NCBI GenBank assembly: GCA_020081605.1
Contig: JAHREC010000049.1
Location: 4,509,784 to 4,573,783 of the forward strand
Direction: 5' to 3'
Length of the DNA stretch: 64,000 nucleotides
Origin: Albifimbria verrucaria
Taxonomy: Eukaryota > Ascomycota > Sordariomycetes > Hypocreales > Stachybotryaceae
The first letter of the stretch is position 1, and every line of letters starts with the position of its first letter. The notes below the pieces were generated by a model. That model saw nothing but the letters and a program-made list of their open reading frames with translations. It made no database searches and was not told where the DNA came from. Shown piece by piece: positions 46,070 through 58,127 of the stretch. The translations under genes were made by a program, and so were the position numbers.

Positions 46070-48552
46070 ATGACGAAGAGAAAAGCCAATTCGTCCGAAG
46101 TTCATGGGGGAAAAGATAACAACAAAAGAAGGCGCGAGGGAGTAAGCGTGATAAAGGCGGTGGCGTACTCAGTCAAGCATTTCATGAAACCCAAACAATC
46201 CGACGTCAAGCGAAGCCTTACCAGCTCATGGTGGCCAAGATACCATTCGAGGCCCTCACGCCTGAATGGGAAAATGGAGAGAACCGTCAGGTTGATGACA
46301 AACATGTCATTGATCTCGATGAAGTGTTTGAGCAGAATTTAGCACGAACTAGCGAGGAGAACTACATCTTGGTGTCGTGTACGTCACAAGCCATGCAGAA
46401 GTACATAAAGGAGCAACAGCAAAAGACTCAACTTCACAAGATGACGGACAAGAATTACGCGACCTTGATGGTTGGCTGGACATCAATCAGGAGCCACTCG
46501 AGATTATGGATGGTCAACACCGAGTGGCAGCTTTGCGAAGGCTAGTGAAACGCAAGAAGTTGCCAGACACGGAGCTCTGGTGGACCGGCATAATTTACGA
46601 CAAAGGTAAGTCGACCTCCACGCCCCAAAATAACAGGGGCAAAACCAAGTCAGGTTCTCAAGAAGCAAGATGATTAAATCAGATACTAGACGCGCTTCCA
46701 CCCAAGCTCAACCTTCAACTGCGAGTCAACCGCAGCGACCTGTTGCTCCCAGACAGCCATGGTCAGATCTGGATGCAGCTTGTCATGGCGTCCAAGCAAG
46801 ACGAGAGTTTGTTTCATGGGAAGAAAAGCGAAGTTGAAGCCCAAATGCTTGACTTGTTGCGTCTCGGTGGAAACCCGAATTTTCCCACCGGCCGACTAGG
46901 CACTTTATGGAACAACAAGAGCTGGGCGTCTAAGATTACAAGCTACTGCAGTACCACGGTCGGAAAAGACACCTTTAATATATCTAAGTGGGAGCAATTA
47001 GCTAGCAGAAGATTTGATGCAGTAAGTTGTGTTTACATGAATACCCGCCCGATAACATCGGCAGGCTCGAAGTATGGACAAGGCTGAGAGACTCTAGTAT
47101 TGCTTTACAATAACCGATGCCGTCGGGAAGAAGCTCAAGGAATTGCCAGGAGATGCTACCAAATACGTTCGCGGTTCGGACTGGAAAAAGATGGTGTACG
47201 TATTGGCGGCAGGCGAAAAGAATGTGACAGCGAGCGCGATACGAAAGTTATTCTACAACGACCCGAAGGAAGGGGATGGTGATCGAGTCGGGCCTGGTGC
47301 ACGTCGGACGGCTCGGTTTCTCACTGCACTGGACGATGCGGCGTATCGGGAATTGTACGAGTTTCTCATCGAGAATCCGAGCTTCCGCCTCCCGGATGTT
47401 CACAGTCTGCTCGAGACGCCAAAAGACGTATGCCAGACCATGATGGAGGTAATGATCCATGTGGTTCTGTGGATCGATCGCGACTCGGAAGTCGTCGCGG
47501 ACAAGCGCAAAGCAAACAAGCTCCCGCTGAGGAAGGGCTTCATCAAACGATTACAGAACGGCACGGATGAAAAGGCGATGAGGCTTGCAGATAAGCGGTC
47601 GATCATGCTCGAACAGGAGATTCTGGATTTTGTTCGTCGGCGGCAGCAATCATTGACTCACCCGGTGACAAAAGGCTATCTGAAGGCCATGCCGGACCCG
47701 AACGACCGCAACGGCGCCGTATACGCAGAGAGGTTTGTTGACAGATTCTGGCAAAACCTGCTTCATATTGTCGAAACTTCCCTTGGCCCCAAGTTTCGTC
47801 CATGGTGGGTTGCTTCAAAGGGCGGCGATGGCCTGGGTTTATCTCCCGCCAATAGCCTCAAGGGATGCTCAGCCGTAACGCGTGCTGTATGTGCCCTAGC
47901 TTCACGCGTGCCTGAGGTGGCTGAAAACCCTGCATTGAACAGCAAGGAAGCCTCTGGTCAACTTGCAGCGGCGATCGACGGATGCATCGTAAAATGGGTG
48001 GCTGATCGATGTCGCCAAGCTCTTCGTGACGATCAGAACGGGCCGTCGCAAAACAAGCTAGCAGATGCGGATCGCGTCATTATAGAATCGACCGGGAAAG
48101 AGTACAATCTCCTCATGCTCAAGCGGAGCCAAGAAACAAAGACGAATGAGCCGGGACCGACGATGGACGCCGCATCCCGGGAGTCAGCAGTGGATGATCC
48201 AACGGTGCGCACCATGAGTGTAGCTGCCAATGTGCCCTCTGAGCATGGGGCATCGGGGGATCAGGAGGTTCGCTCAGATGATGGTGGAGAAGAATCGCAA
48301 AATGGTCCAGACCAGGTATCCGTGGCTGAAACAGAAAAGCAAAGAGAGAGTCAGGCGAATGAAAAGGGGCAACCGCTTAGAGCGCGGGACGGCCCGGATG
48401 ATGGCAAGGATGCGCGTCGACGGCAGCCAAAACCAACGCAAACGGATGTAGGCTCAAGCCAGAGCGAACCTAGTAGCTCCCGAAATCCGCTGCCGTTTAG
48501 TCCCATGCCGGCGAGGAAGTCAGGTTGGAGAGGCCGATTAGCTGCGTCTTAA
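46070..48552 (+). CDS. DGQHR-motif (ParB-like) protein of unknown function
   Basis: ATG 46070 begins a basic start (MTKRKANSSEVHGGKDNNKR). Then YQLMVAKIPFEALTPEWENG, HVIDLDEVFEQN and, in another frame, LEIMDGQHRVAALRRLVKRK (about 46495-46555): a ParB/sulfiredoxin-like fold with the DGQHR signature known from bacterial DndB-type proteins. Introns: about 46606-46680 (GTAAGT) and 47022-47097 (GTAAGT...CTCTAG). The long frame 47098-48552 is uninterrupted: KKLKELPGDATKYVRGSDWK, then a helical region (RFVDRFWQNLLHIVETSLGP), ending in a Ser/Asp/Glu/Gln-rich disordered tail from about 48140. Frame changes near 46215 and 46455 are repaired by one base each. The next gene follows 0.4 kb downstream on the same strand. 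No signal peptide. Nuclear DNA-related action is only a guess. Confidence 0.6.
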
Positions 48553-48940
48553 TCCTCCTTTCATACATTTGACCCTTTACCCTATACAATGTGGTAGAAC
48601 ACGATTTCCATCTCGTCATTGAGGCTAATAGCTGGCTTGCATTGGGACGGGCAGCAGGAAACACGCCACGTCAAGTGCTGGTGGACGAATCGGATGTGTA
48701 GCTAGGTCAACATGGTTCAATTAAATTTTGCTTTGCCAAAAAGAAAAGGAAAGGAACTGCCAATGCTATTCATTCATTTATGGTCGCGTTCTTTACTAAG
48801 CCGATATGCTTGACACGTAGGAGACACCTTTCGCCCCGGGCGTAGCGAGATTTGCGTAGTCGTCAAGTCTTGGGTTAGGGTCAGTCTCTGTGAGTTACCT
48901 TAAAATAATACCACCATCAAGCAAATACCCACCCAACACC

Positions 48941-51900
48941 ATGAGTACACGGGAACTCGAAACCAACAGCGTCATACTCGATGGTTCTCTTGACCAGGAG
49001 GAGCCAGTTTTGTGTCGGGTAGTGGCAATCCAGAGCTTGAGGATGATGACCACGAGCAGAGTGCATACCCATCGCACGACAGCGCGGATGATGACTATTT
49101 AAGGGAGTCCGCGGTGGGCTCTGAGGATGGATCTGCGACAGCGGAGCGTGAATCACGCACATGGAGGATTGATCGCTCAAGAGGTACCTACCACTACAAA
49201 TGTAAGGAAAAGGAGCCGTCCACCAATTTAGAGGGACAACACTGACATGCCGCATATACTCAGGTGATGAATTCATAGCGAAAACCAGGGCGCCTGAATT
49301 CAAAGGTGCTGAAGCGATCTCGATACTTCAACGACCATTCACCATGGATTATGGTAGCCGAAAAGCCGGCTCGCGACCCGCCAGCGACAAAGACAACTAC
49401 TATCCAATATTCTACCTCGACTTCATTTGCATCGAGGAGCCCCATTGCAGCCGATCAGTCGGCGTAGCGATCGATTCTTCGATAACGTGACAATTTCCTT
49501 CCAGCATTGGCAAGCACCTTACAGCGTGAAACGAGGCAGTAATATATCGTTCGACCTGACAAACCGAACTTTTCGTGTTGCGGTGGCCGCGACGCGAGAG
49601 CAGTGGTTTATCGTTATGCACCCACACGACCCGGGAACGGCAATCGCAAACGTCGTGACGCAGCCAAGCATGGGACCGGCATGGTCAAACACCATGCCGA
49701 AGCGCTCGCGTCCTATATCAAATCAGTCTTCACGAGTGGCGAACTGCTTGGCGAAGGAATTGAGGCAGCATGGAAGCTGGGCGGTAGATCGTCTCAACAG
49801 ATAACGTACAATAAGTGGACCATGTTCCAGGAATTTTTCATGGACGGATGGGCCAGTTTCGTTGAAATGTATGCCCACGAAACGTTCTGGTCCGACAACC
49901 TTCCTGCTTTTCATGCATACGACTACGGCGCCAACATAGAGATGGAAGTGACCGAAGGAGTCCAAAATCTCCCGCGGGAAACTCGCATACGACCGGATGA
50001 TGATGACGAAGACGACGACGACGAAGAAGAAGATGAGGATAGCGACGAGGAGCGAAGATACCAGGGCGATATGGAAGAAGAAAGCGAAGTTGATTCGGAG
50101 GAAGAGCAAGCAGTTGAGCCAAGCAGTCGTGATAACTCAAGTCTCTTCGTACAAGGCCCAAATGAGCAGATTGCAGGTGCCGCGAATGGCGCAACATCCA
50201 GGAGCCCGCTGGAATCGCAAGATGAACACTTCAGCCCCGGATTGCTCCAACTTCGTACGGAGTTAGAGCACAAATACAATTTAGATCACTTGACGAGTAT
50301 ATCCTATGCCGTTGCTACAAACTTGCACTGCACCACCGGCGGAGGTCAAGACCAGGACCAAGACCAGGTCTTTTGTCTTCTCGCAGACAGGAACTGTTTG
50401 GCTCGGGAATATGCTAGCTCTCGAGACTATACCTTTTATCCGCTGGGCTTCCACTCGGCATATGGCAATTTTTCATCACCAAAGCCGCCCGCCTTCCTCA
50501 AGAACAATCTCCTGGCCATTATAGAGGACAACATGAGTTTTTCGAACCAGGGTGCTGATGTTGTATCCTTCGGCGAGTTTCAAGGATACTGCGCGCTAAA
50601 GTCCGTGTACCGCCATCGCGCCGATGCCCTTCTCGCAAGTCAAGGCTCAGCAACGGCAGCACTGACGGTACCAGAAGTCGACACCAAAGCCGCGGCCAAG
50701 GTTAGAGCCAAGCAAGCAAGACTTCTAGATCGGATACGAGGGCGGTTGACACCGGAGAACCCCGGTGCGTCGAAGCCATTTGAGAGAGAAGCCTTGCTTA
50801 TCGAGAAAGCCATCGAGGCGGAAGAGTTCTCATATCGCTTCGAACAAGTGGTTACCGTACACGTCCAACGGCTCATAAAGGGACAGAAGAGTTTCTCTAC
50901 CGTGTTACAGCCCATTGTCCAGATGAAGCGATATTTCTTAAAGGAGAAGCAATCGTATTCGTGGATTCTGCGGCGGTTTCTCCCTCCGGTTTTCCCTGGT
51001 GTTCTTATCGCGTTCGCTCGAACATTTAAGCTAGCCATCGAGGAGATGGAGCGACGATTTACCATGGCTGGATCGCGAGGTCTGGGGCTCGCAGCGTCAG
51101 AAGCTGTAGCTGCCCTGGACAGGCTGGGAAACTTTTGTCTGACAGGCGATCCTCGTATACTTCCATCACGGGTATTTAGATCACTCGGAACAATGGAAAG
51201 TCTACAACACGGAGGATGGCCCTTTATCGACCCGGCGATGCTTGATTTTAGGGAAGGAGAAGGGTCATACACATCGGCCAGTGGCCTCTCTTACAGGATG
51301 GCCGTCCGATGCTCATGCATGTAGCGTCGCTTGCATTTCACTATGGGACGTTCGTAGCGGCAAACCGCCACAGTCAGCTGTGGTTCTCCGAGCTTGGGGG
51401 TCAGTCCATCCAAGGGATATCGGGAGCCAGTCGGTTCTTAGAAAAAGTGCTAGCAGAGCTATGGATCCCTCAGATGTCAAACTTTATGGCCATTCAGTTT
51501 CATAGAAAGTTGAACCGGGGTATACGAAGTGGTCGAGGTGAGCCTTCCATCAGAGCAGGTCAAGAACTGAAAGCTTGGGAAGATTGTCACGACCCGTTTC
51601 GATGGAGGTAAGGATGAAAATTCACTGTCATGCTAGATCATATTGGCGATATTCGTTTATTGACATGTGAACCCGCCCAGGGCACTAGAGAACCTCCCCA
51701 GGATTTGGTCATGCCGGATGGAGCTTCTGGCTCCTTGCGAGATATACCAACCAAAACCAGGCGAGACTTTGCACTGGAACTAGTCGAAGCATTACAGGGA
51801 TCAGAGAGCATGGTTGCCGCCGCCTTCGCGCCAGCCCATTCCACCTGGTTTGCGACGATAAAGGCCGCCATTCAACACACACGCCCAGAAGTCGTCACAA

Positions 51901-52818
51901 AGACCAATGGATAGATGGCCTCGCAGCTGCTATGCATTCGAGTGGCGTCGAATGGGTGCCAGGTCGACACCGACAAAGACTCACTCATCGGCGGATCGTG
52001 CGCTTAACGGGTTCGGTTCTTTCGACGGAAGTGCTCACGGCTCGGGCCGGCAGCTCAAAGCGATTAGCACTTGAGGCTGACTTTAAACACGAAAGTACCT
52101 TGCGGAAACGACCAAGGAAACAACGGATCAACTTTCAATGCGATATCCCGTTCCAGGATGTCCCGCCATTGATCCAGGCAGGCTTTGAGAGGCTACGGAA
52201 GCTTTTTGGAAAGAATGATGACGACCATAAAATTCTAGAACATTACCAGCAAGCTTACAATACCCTGCAAGGAATCCTTGGCACCAAAATGTGCGACCTG
52301 ATGCTAATGCTGGTCTTAACACTGAGCTCATCTTCGGTCACACCCCAAGTAGCACCTAAAGAACGATGTTTTAGTGGGGCACCAAAAACCAAACAGAAAG
52401 AACAATCGCTGTTGGCAGCGAATATGGTGACGCGGATGCTTTGGTTCCTACAACCGAAAGACTTCCCATGGGGCGCTGAGGATCATGGCACGATCCTTCG
52501 TATTTCGGAAATGACTAAGAAAATTGGTAAGTCCAGGAATCATAGGACAGTGATGTGATACGACTAACAAAGACACGATGTTACAGAGCATAAGGGGTCA
52601 GTAACCGGGTACTTCGCGAGATTGGGTGGATTCAAGTGGAAAAGCAACGGGACAGCCCGCGGAATAGCGAGTCAAAGCTAGCTCCTGCTAAAGACTTAGA
52701 TGCATTGCACAATGAGCTGTCGCGCCTTCTCAAAGACGCCGAATCGTTTATTGCATGTGTGTTCAAGAGCAATGACCAGATATGGGTAGAGCGGTGTGGA
52801 TCGATTATCCAGGATTAA
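48941..52818 (+). CDS. Large acidic protein of unknown function, partner of DGQHR gene
   Basis: ATG 48941 gives MSTRELETNSVILDGSLDQE. After an acidic start (NPELEDDDHEQSAYPSHDS) and an intron at about 49202-49264 comes DEFIAKTRAPEFKGAEAISI. The main frame 49603-51324 is open: EGIEAAWKLGGRSSQQITYN, WTMFQEFFMDGWASFVEMYA, a striking Asp/Glu run (about 49996-50110), and helical stretches (FEQVVTVHVQRLIKGQKSF, IVQMKRYFLKEKQSYSWILR). It continues through HVASLAFHYGTFVAANRHSQ, AHSTWFATIKAAIQHTRPEV and FQDVPPLIQAGFERLRKLFG; an intron at about 52529-52586; and a C-terminus ending NDQIWVERCGSIIQD at 52818. About 1150 residues. At least five one-base frame changes (about 49005, 49480, 49640, 51300, 51610). 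No known domain recognised. Confidence 0.55.
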
Positions 52819-52829
52819 TTGCACAATAT

Positions 52830-53810
52830 AATCCAGAGCGTTCTTGGATACATTGCAAAACCCTCCGTTGCTTATTGCACGAGCATTGTCGATATCCCTT
52901 TAACTGTCATTTCCTCCACCCTCATCTTGGTTTTTGCTATTATCCTTGGTGTGTCAAAACCATTATCTTCCTAACAACCAGAGACACGGTATGAGAGACG
53001 GATTGCTTATTGGTTGAGTATCCAGAGGTAACTCCCAGCATTACCCTTGTTTGACCTTGTTGCCTGCCACGGCCGTGTGTTTCCCTCCAGTATCATCTTC
53101 ACCCTCCACACAATTATCAGTATCGTTATGCTCGTCAAGGACAATGGGGTTATATCTCGTGCTTCCAGGCCTATCCAAGTCATTTGATGGCTTGTTTATG
53201 GGCGGCCTACTTGGGGCGGAGGGCCCCTAAAGCGAGGTCTAGACGATCCGTCGCTCATATCCCTTCGAAGGTGGTTTTCAGTACGAAATCGATAGTAAAA
53301 ATAACAAGGTTACTTAATAGCATGATTCACCAAGTAAGACAGGACGAGGAACATGTCACCGGATAGTGAGCTAGGAAAGAATTAAAATTCGGGCGATTTG
53401 TCGGTGATGGATAGCCATGATAAAATTGACCAATCAGCATTGGTCATTCTCCGCCGCGTGCTACAGACATCCTTTTCCCCTAAGTTATATACATAATATT
53501 TGTCAGTATACTTCACATCCATCTAAATGTTGGACAGGGGGATCTAGCCATTGCATTTCCTTCCCACAGCACCACCACGTGCTGAGTGGCTCAGGCTGAA
53601 GCGAGGATCCACCACCAGCCAGGATATTAAATTGCTTGGCTGTTGGTTCTGCCACAAATTTACATAACCAACAGCCATTAATGCCTCGGCCTCGCCGTTT
53701 CAATTGACACCTTAAGCCCCTTAACCTACTTTGGTAGGCAACTCTATTACTTGTATGCCCTGAATACCGACACCCTTCTTTACCCAACCGCATTTGCTTA
53801 CTGTCCTACC
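52830..53810. other. Intergenic region, no gene recognised
   Basis: About 1 kb of ordinary composition between the unknown large gene and the glycosyltransferase. No convincing frame on either strand; the right end should contain the glycosyltransferase promoter. Confidence 0.4.
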
Positions 53811-53815
53811 TAGCT

Positions 53816-55556
53816 ATGGTAGGGTGGATCGGCCGCCTAGAGGCCCCGCATAGTGTGTATTGGTCGGCGAAAGCCACGAGAGCCTGCACCCTAGCGAAGG
53901 CATTAATCCAGTCAACCTGGGGCATACGGAGCTCCTTCTCAAGAGCTCTCAAGCTTGTTGTGCTTATTGCCGTTCTTTTGATAGCATATTGGAACTTACC
54001 ATCAACGAGACCGTATACCACAGACTTGCTTCTAAAAACATCTGATTTAAAAGATGTATCCGCTGTCAAGCCGAAACTTTCGGGCGGTGATCAAGCCAAA
54101 CCCATCAACACCAGCGCACATGGCGCACGGCCGTCATCGAGCCACGTTATGAATTGCAATGTTGATACGGACAGGCTTCGTGAGATAAGTGACAGATACA
54201 AGCTGGACGATCAAGTCGAGTATTTGAGACGCTACATCAGCTTCACGCGCAAGCCCATCGAGCGTCAATCTTATACTTCGCTACCGCAGAACCTCCTGTC
54301 ATCAGGTAATGACGCCGAAGGCTTCCGGGTGGTGGATCTGCTGAGTGGCCACGACCAGGAAGAGAAATGCAGCGAACCCTTGGAGGTTTCCGTCCCGGAG
54401 TCGCCTTTCCCGGCCGATGCTGATCTCTCCGACTTCATATTCGCCATTTCCACCACATACAAGCGCCTCAGCGACCCTTCGATGATCCAAGAGTGGGCCT
54501 ACTGGCTAACCGACAGCAAAGGCAGGTCTAACGGAGGCAAGCTCCTCCTTCGCCTCCTTGACGTCACGGATGCGGAGCTTACGGAGGTCGCGCAACGACT
54601 TGCCGATGCCGGTATCGATTCCGAAGTGAGCGGGTGGGATAGCCGGATAGAGAAGGAGATGGCTGTCCGGTACCTCAACCTGGTGCCTATGCTTTACTCC
54701 CACAAAGACTCCCGAACAGGAAGTGGCTGGTCTTGTGCGATGACGACACCTTCTTCACGGCGATGAATGGCCTCGTCGAGCGGTTCAAGCAGTATGATCA
54801 TACAAGGCTGTTATATATCGGCACCTTATCCGAGGACGTTACGGCCGTGAAGGTGCACGGCTCCCAAGCTTTTGGAGGCGGTGGAGTCTTCCTCAGCCGT
54901 CCTTTGGCGGGTATCGTTTCCAGTCGCATTGACGCTTGCCGGACGAGGGCCAAGATCAAGCAGTCCAACACCGGCTGGGGTCCTCAGGAGACATTCTCCT
55001 TCGTAAGTGCATATACGAGAACACCGACATACGTCTCACGCACCTGAAGGACCTCTGGCAGCTCGATCTTGTAGGAGACGCATCGGGTTTCTACGAAGGC
55101 GGATTTAAGCCGTACAGCATTCATCATTTCAAGAGAGGCGACAAGTGGCACTCGGCCAACCCGCTAAATACCACCAAGATATCCTATACGTGCGGCGAGG
55201 ACTGCCCGTTTCAGCGCTTCGTTACTGCGGACAACTTCATCATCTCCAACGGTTATAGCATTGCGCACTACCCCGATGGGATCGACTTCGACCTGAGTCA
55301 GGTGGAGCGTACATTTCGCCCGCTGTTCGAGGAGCATGTGTGGAACTTCGACTACACGTATGGCCCTCAGCGCCCCTCGCTCCTCAAAACGGGTAAGAAG
55401 ATTGCTTGGGAGCTTCGTGACTCGCAAGTCATGGAGGACGGGTCCGTGTTACAGGTATATGTTCGAAAGAAGGATGATGAGCGATGGATGGTAGAGAAGA
55501 AAAGGCCCATGAAGGCACTTGATGGTATTATTGAGCTTGTGTGGGTGCCGAGCTGA
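53816..55556 (+). CDS. GT31-like glycosyltransferase, type II membrane (frameshifted)
   Basis: A Golgi-type glycosyltransferase that would add a sugar to a secreted glycan. ATG 53816; cytoplasmic start, one membrane anchor at residues ~45-60 (LKLVVLIAVLLIAYWNL), a stem, then the catalytic region with KWLVLCDDDTFF (about 54720-54757, the DDD metal site), QAFGGGGVFLSRPLAGIVSS (about 54870-54920), IRLTHLKDLWQLDLVGDASG and a C-terminus to 55556 (CGEDCPFQRF, DYTYGPQRPSLLKTGKKIAW). This matches fungal family-31/DUF604-type proteins. Two one-base gaps: the CCC run at 54711-54713, and GG at 54987-54988. With these repaired the gene is full length and has no intron. Confidence 0.8.
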
Positions 55557-55559
55557 ACG

Positions 55560-56030
55560 AAAGCTGCTGTTCTTAAAAATTGGGCTATGGATTTTCAACT
55601 TCACAGATTACTGTATTTAGTCACACACTGGAAGGGATATGGGACTTGTAGGGAATGAGGTAGCAGAGTTCTATAATGTTTAACTAAGTATGCAAGGCAA
55701 CCTGTTACCCTCCGCAGTCAAGGTGATCGCAAGAGGAACGTCGGACCAGGCTGGCATATATTCCAAGCGCTCAAGCCACCATATCGAACCTTTACTCGAT
55801 CCTGGATGTGTCGAATTTGGCGGGAACATCGTCGGAGGAACCGTTCGAAGCTGCGATTCGGAGACTGTAGACGAAGAATACGAACATTAGCAGGTAGACT
55901 CTTTGGAAGCGCGAGGGGGTCAAGCGAGGGGTTAAGCGAGGGAGGATGCCATGTTATGACTCGGAGGATGGTAGCGGAAAAGCTGGTACTAACTACCATG
56001 GTCATTAGCAAAAGCACTTATGGTTCAAGC
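55560..56030. other. Intergenic region between converging genes
   Basis: The 3' flank of the glycosyltransferase and of the leftward secreted protein. The last exon of the latter may extend to about 55960 if a 3' intron is used. Otherwise nothing is recognised. Confidence 0.35.
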
Positions 56031-56482
56031 CTATGGGACGTAAGAGGCACATACCATTTCATCATAGGAAGATTCAGTCAATTCGGAAAGATCATATTGA
56101 GCCCCGTCTCCAAAGACCAAGAGAGATGGCCTTACGGTCTCAACAACAGCATCGTCCGTGGAGCGCTTAGAGACGAAGCCATAGCCAGAGCCACCAAAGT
56201 CAGAGTTGAACAGGCTAACTGCGGTAGCGCCGTTGCTCTGCTTGACCTCGGCCAGCGAGCCACACTGGGGGCCTCTGTGGCCACGGCACTGGATGTTCCA
56301 GTTCCTGGGGATCTCTCTGAAGTCAAGGCTGTTGAAGGGCTCCCTCCTGCAGCAGTGGAGCAGCAGACGTTGGGGTTTATGTTACGGCAAGCAACGTAGT
56401 TGCTGCCGCCCCTCCAGCCGAGGTAGAGGTCGATTGCGTTGACACTGGCGGCAAGGCCAAGGATAAGGGGAAGGAAGAGCAT
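56031..56482 (-). CDS. Small secreted Cys-containing protein (frameshifted)
   Basis: ATG 56482 gives a clean signal peptide (MLFLPLILGLAASVNA) followed by IDLYLGWRGGSNYVACRNIN and PNVCC. In the next frame PFNSLDFREIPRNWNIQCRG and HRGPQCGSLAEVKQSNGATA follow, then GGSGYGFVSKRSTDDAVVET. The Cys pattern C..INPNVCC...IP..W...C.GH....C is typical of a widespread ascomycete family of small secreted proteins with no known role. One G must be added near 56340-56345 to join the parts. The 3' end is uncertain: a stop is at 56031, but GTATGT near 56052 could start an intron to about 55999. No coding relation to neighbours. Confidence 0.6.
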
Positions 56483-56489
56483 GTTGGCA

Positions 56490-57370
56490 AAGGGTGCGGA
56501 CGATTGGATGATTGGATGGTCGGATGGTCAGGTGAGGGCTAAGGAGATGAGTCGGGCTGGAGATTGGAAGGAGGGAAATCGGCCACCTCTTTATAGTTTT
56601 ACGCGGAACAGTGTACTGTGCCTTTATCCCATTGAACCCCGGCCTGGAAGAGCGGAAAGAGCGGGAGGTGGCTGTCTCGACTAGCCCGAAAGCCCTCGCC
56701 TACGATGATCCTATATGCTGTTGGTATCCATATCCAGGAATCCTAACCGAGCCCATGCAAGAGCCGGGAGGTCCTAGGAATATTTGACAATTTACTGTTG
56801 GGTCGTTATCTCATCGTTTCGTTCTCTTATGCAGTTGGCTCCCCGCTACCCTGTAAATGTGCCTGGGTGAGTACCCGGACGATGCGGTCGCAACCAATAG
56901 GGTGCCCACGGGGTTCCATACCAAGAACGATTGTGTATGCGGTTGGCCCTGCAATAGGACGCCGACATCACACAAAGGTCCGACTGTGCCAGCTAGAATA
57001 AAAGGAACTCACGTAGTGACCCTCGCCAGTCCGAATTCCCGGGTTTGCTTCCCACCAATGCTTTTAAATAAGGTTGGTTCACAGCCCATAGGCCACCACT
57101 CATTGGCTTGGTGGCCACGAACCCTGCAAACCCCACCCTCACGCAGCAGCTTCATTTGTACAACCCGGAATTTAACGAGGCTGTCTGACGCCTTGGCGAA
57201 CGATTGGGTTACTGCTTTATGAATGGTCAAACCATACCACGCCGCATATCCCTCCCTCCTTTATGCAGCCTCTGGAAAACCAAACGATGGGACAAAGGTT
57301 AAAGTGGTGTTGAGGTCTCAGTCACTGAAGCTCAATATATAAATGCATGGTATAAGCAGCGTTTGAAATT
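56490..57370. other. Intergenic region, no clear gene
   Basis: 0.9 kb upstream of the RNase H gene. Frames such as 56857-57222 have mixed character, and part (IGLVATNPANPTLTQQLHLY, about 57100-57160) could be the true 5' end of the RNase H gene, but no start or intron could be fixed. Confidence 0.3.
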
Positions 57371-57375
57371 GTGAT

Positions 57376-57894
57376 GTGAAACCCTTACACAGATGGGAAA
57401 TGCATCTAGATTGCATAGTCATTGCCGTCGATGGTGTGTGCCGGTATAATGGAACACCAACAGCCAGAATGGCTGCAGGTGTGTTTGTCGGGAATACTCC
57501 GAATACAATAAAAGCGTCATTATCGAGAGTGTTCGCACGACGAATCAGGTGGCAGAACTTCAGGCTGCCATTATTGCGCTTCAAGTGGCCCATGCGATAT
57601 ACAAAAAGAACGGTTTGGGGTAAGAGGCTGGATCTAGTAGTGATCAAAGCAGATTCAGCATATGTGGTAGACGGGATCACGGACTGGGTTCCGAACCGGT
57701 GGGTATGAAAAGACGGGGTTTATTGGACAGCAAAGCAGAAAATAGTTCGTAACTCGGACCTTTTCAAGGAATTAGATAAGTGGATTGATACGCTTCGTAA
57801 AGTCGGTGTGGAGGTTTTGTTTTGGCATGTAGCGCGAGAGCACAATGAGCAAGCAGACGCGTTGACAAATAGCGCGTTAGAAGAGGCATCTTAG
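57376..57894 (+). CDS. RNase H1-like domain protein (damaged)
   Basis: Would cut RNA in RNA-DNA hybrids. All four catalytic acids are present: Asp in IVIAVDGVCRYNGTPTARMA (about 57415), Glu in NQVAELQAAIIALQVAHAIY (about 57545-57600), Asp in VVIKADSAYVVDGITDW (about 57640-57685) and Asp in FWHVAREHNEQADALTNSAL (about 57820-57880). Defects: one G missing in the GGG at 57490-57492, one base near 57615, and an in-frame TGA at about 57706 where Trp would fit (NRWV then KDGVYW). The true start is upstream of 57376 or at an unmarked codon. It is a standalone domain with no reverse transcriptase around it. It is followed 0.2 kb later by an unknown gene on the same strand. Confidence 0.65.
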
Positions 57895-58127
57895 TTGTCT
57901 GCTGCATTGAGGAAGCGTATTCGAAGCTTGCACGACGGTCTGTCGTAGAGTCTGACTTCAAGGGCACTGTATGTTTGTGGTCCGGTGGTTTATATATATT
58001 CCGGACCGCGATTTCGCATGTCTCATATGCATCGACTTCTTCCTTCTCTCCCTTCTTTTCCTCTCCCTCGAGAAAGTAGCGAACATCATCCTCGCCACCA
58101 AGAACCGGATAGCGAACCATTACAGCA

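Noticed and set aside
46070..52818. Interpreting the DGQHR pair as a fungal version of the Dnd phosphorothioation system
   Set aside because: Only the DGQHR signature is shared. No homologue of DndA, DndC, DndD or DndE is visible in the window, so the claim is kept to an unknown two-gene unit.
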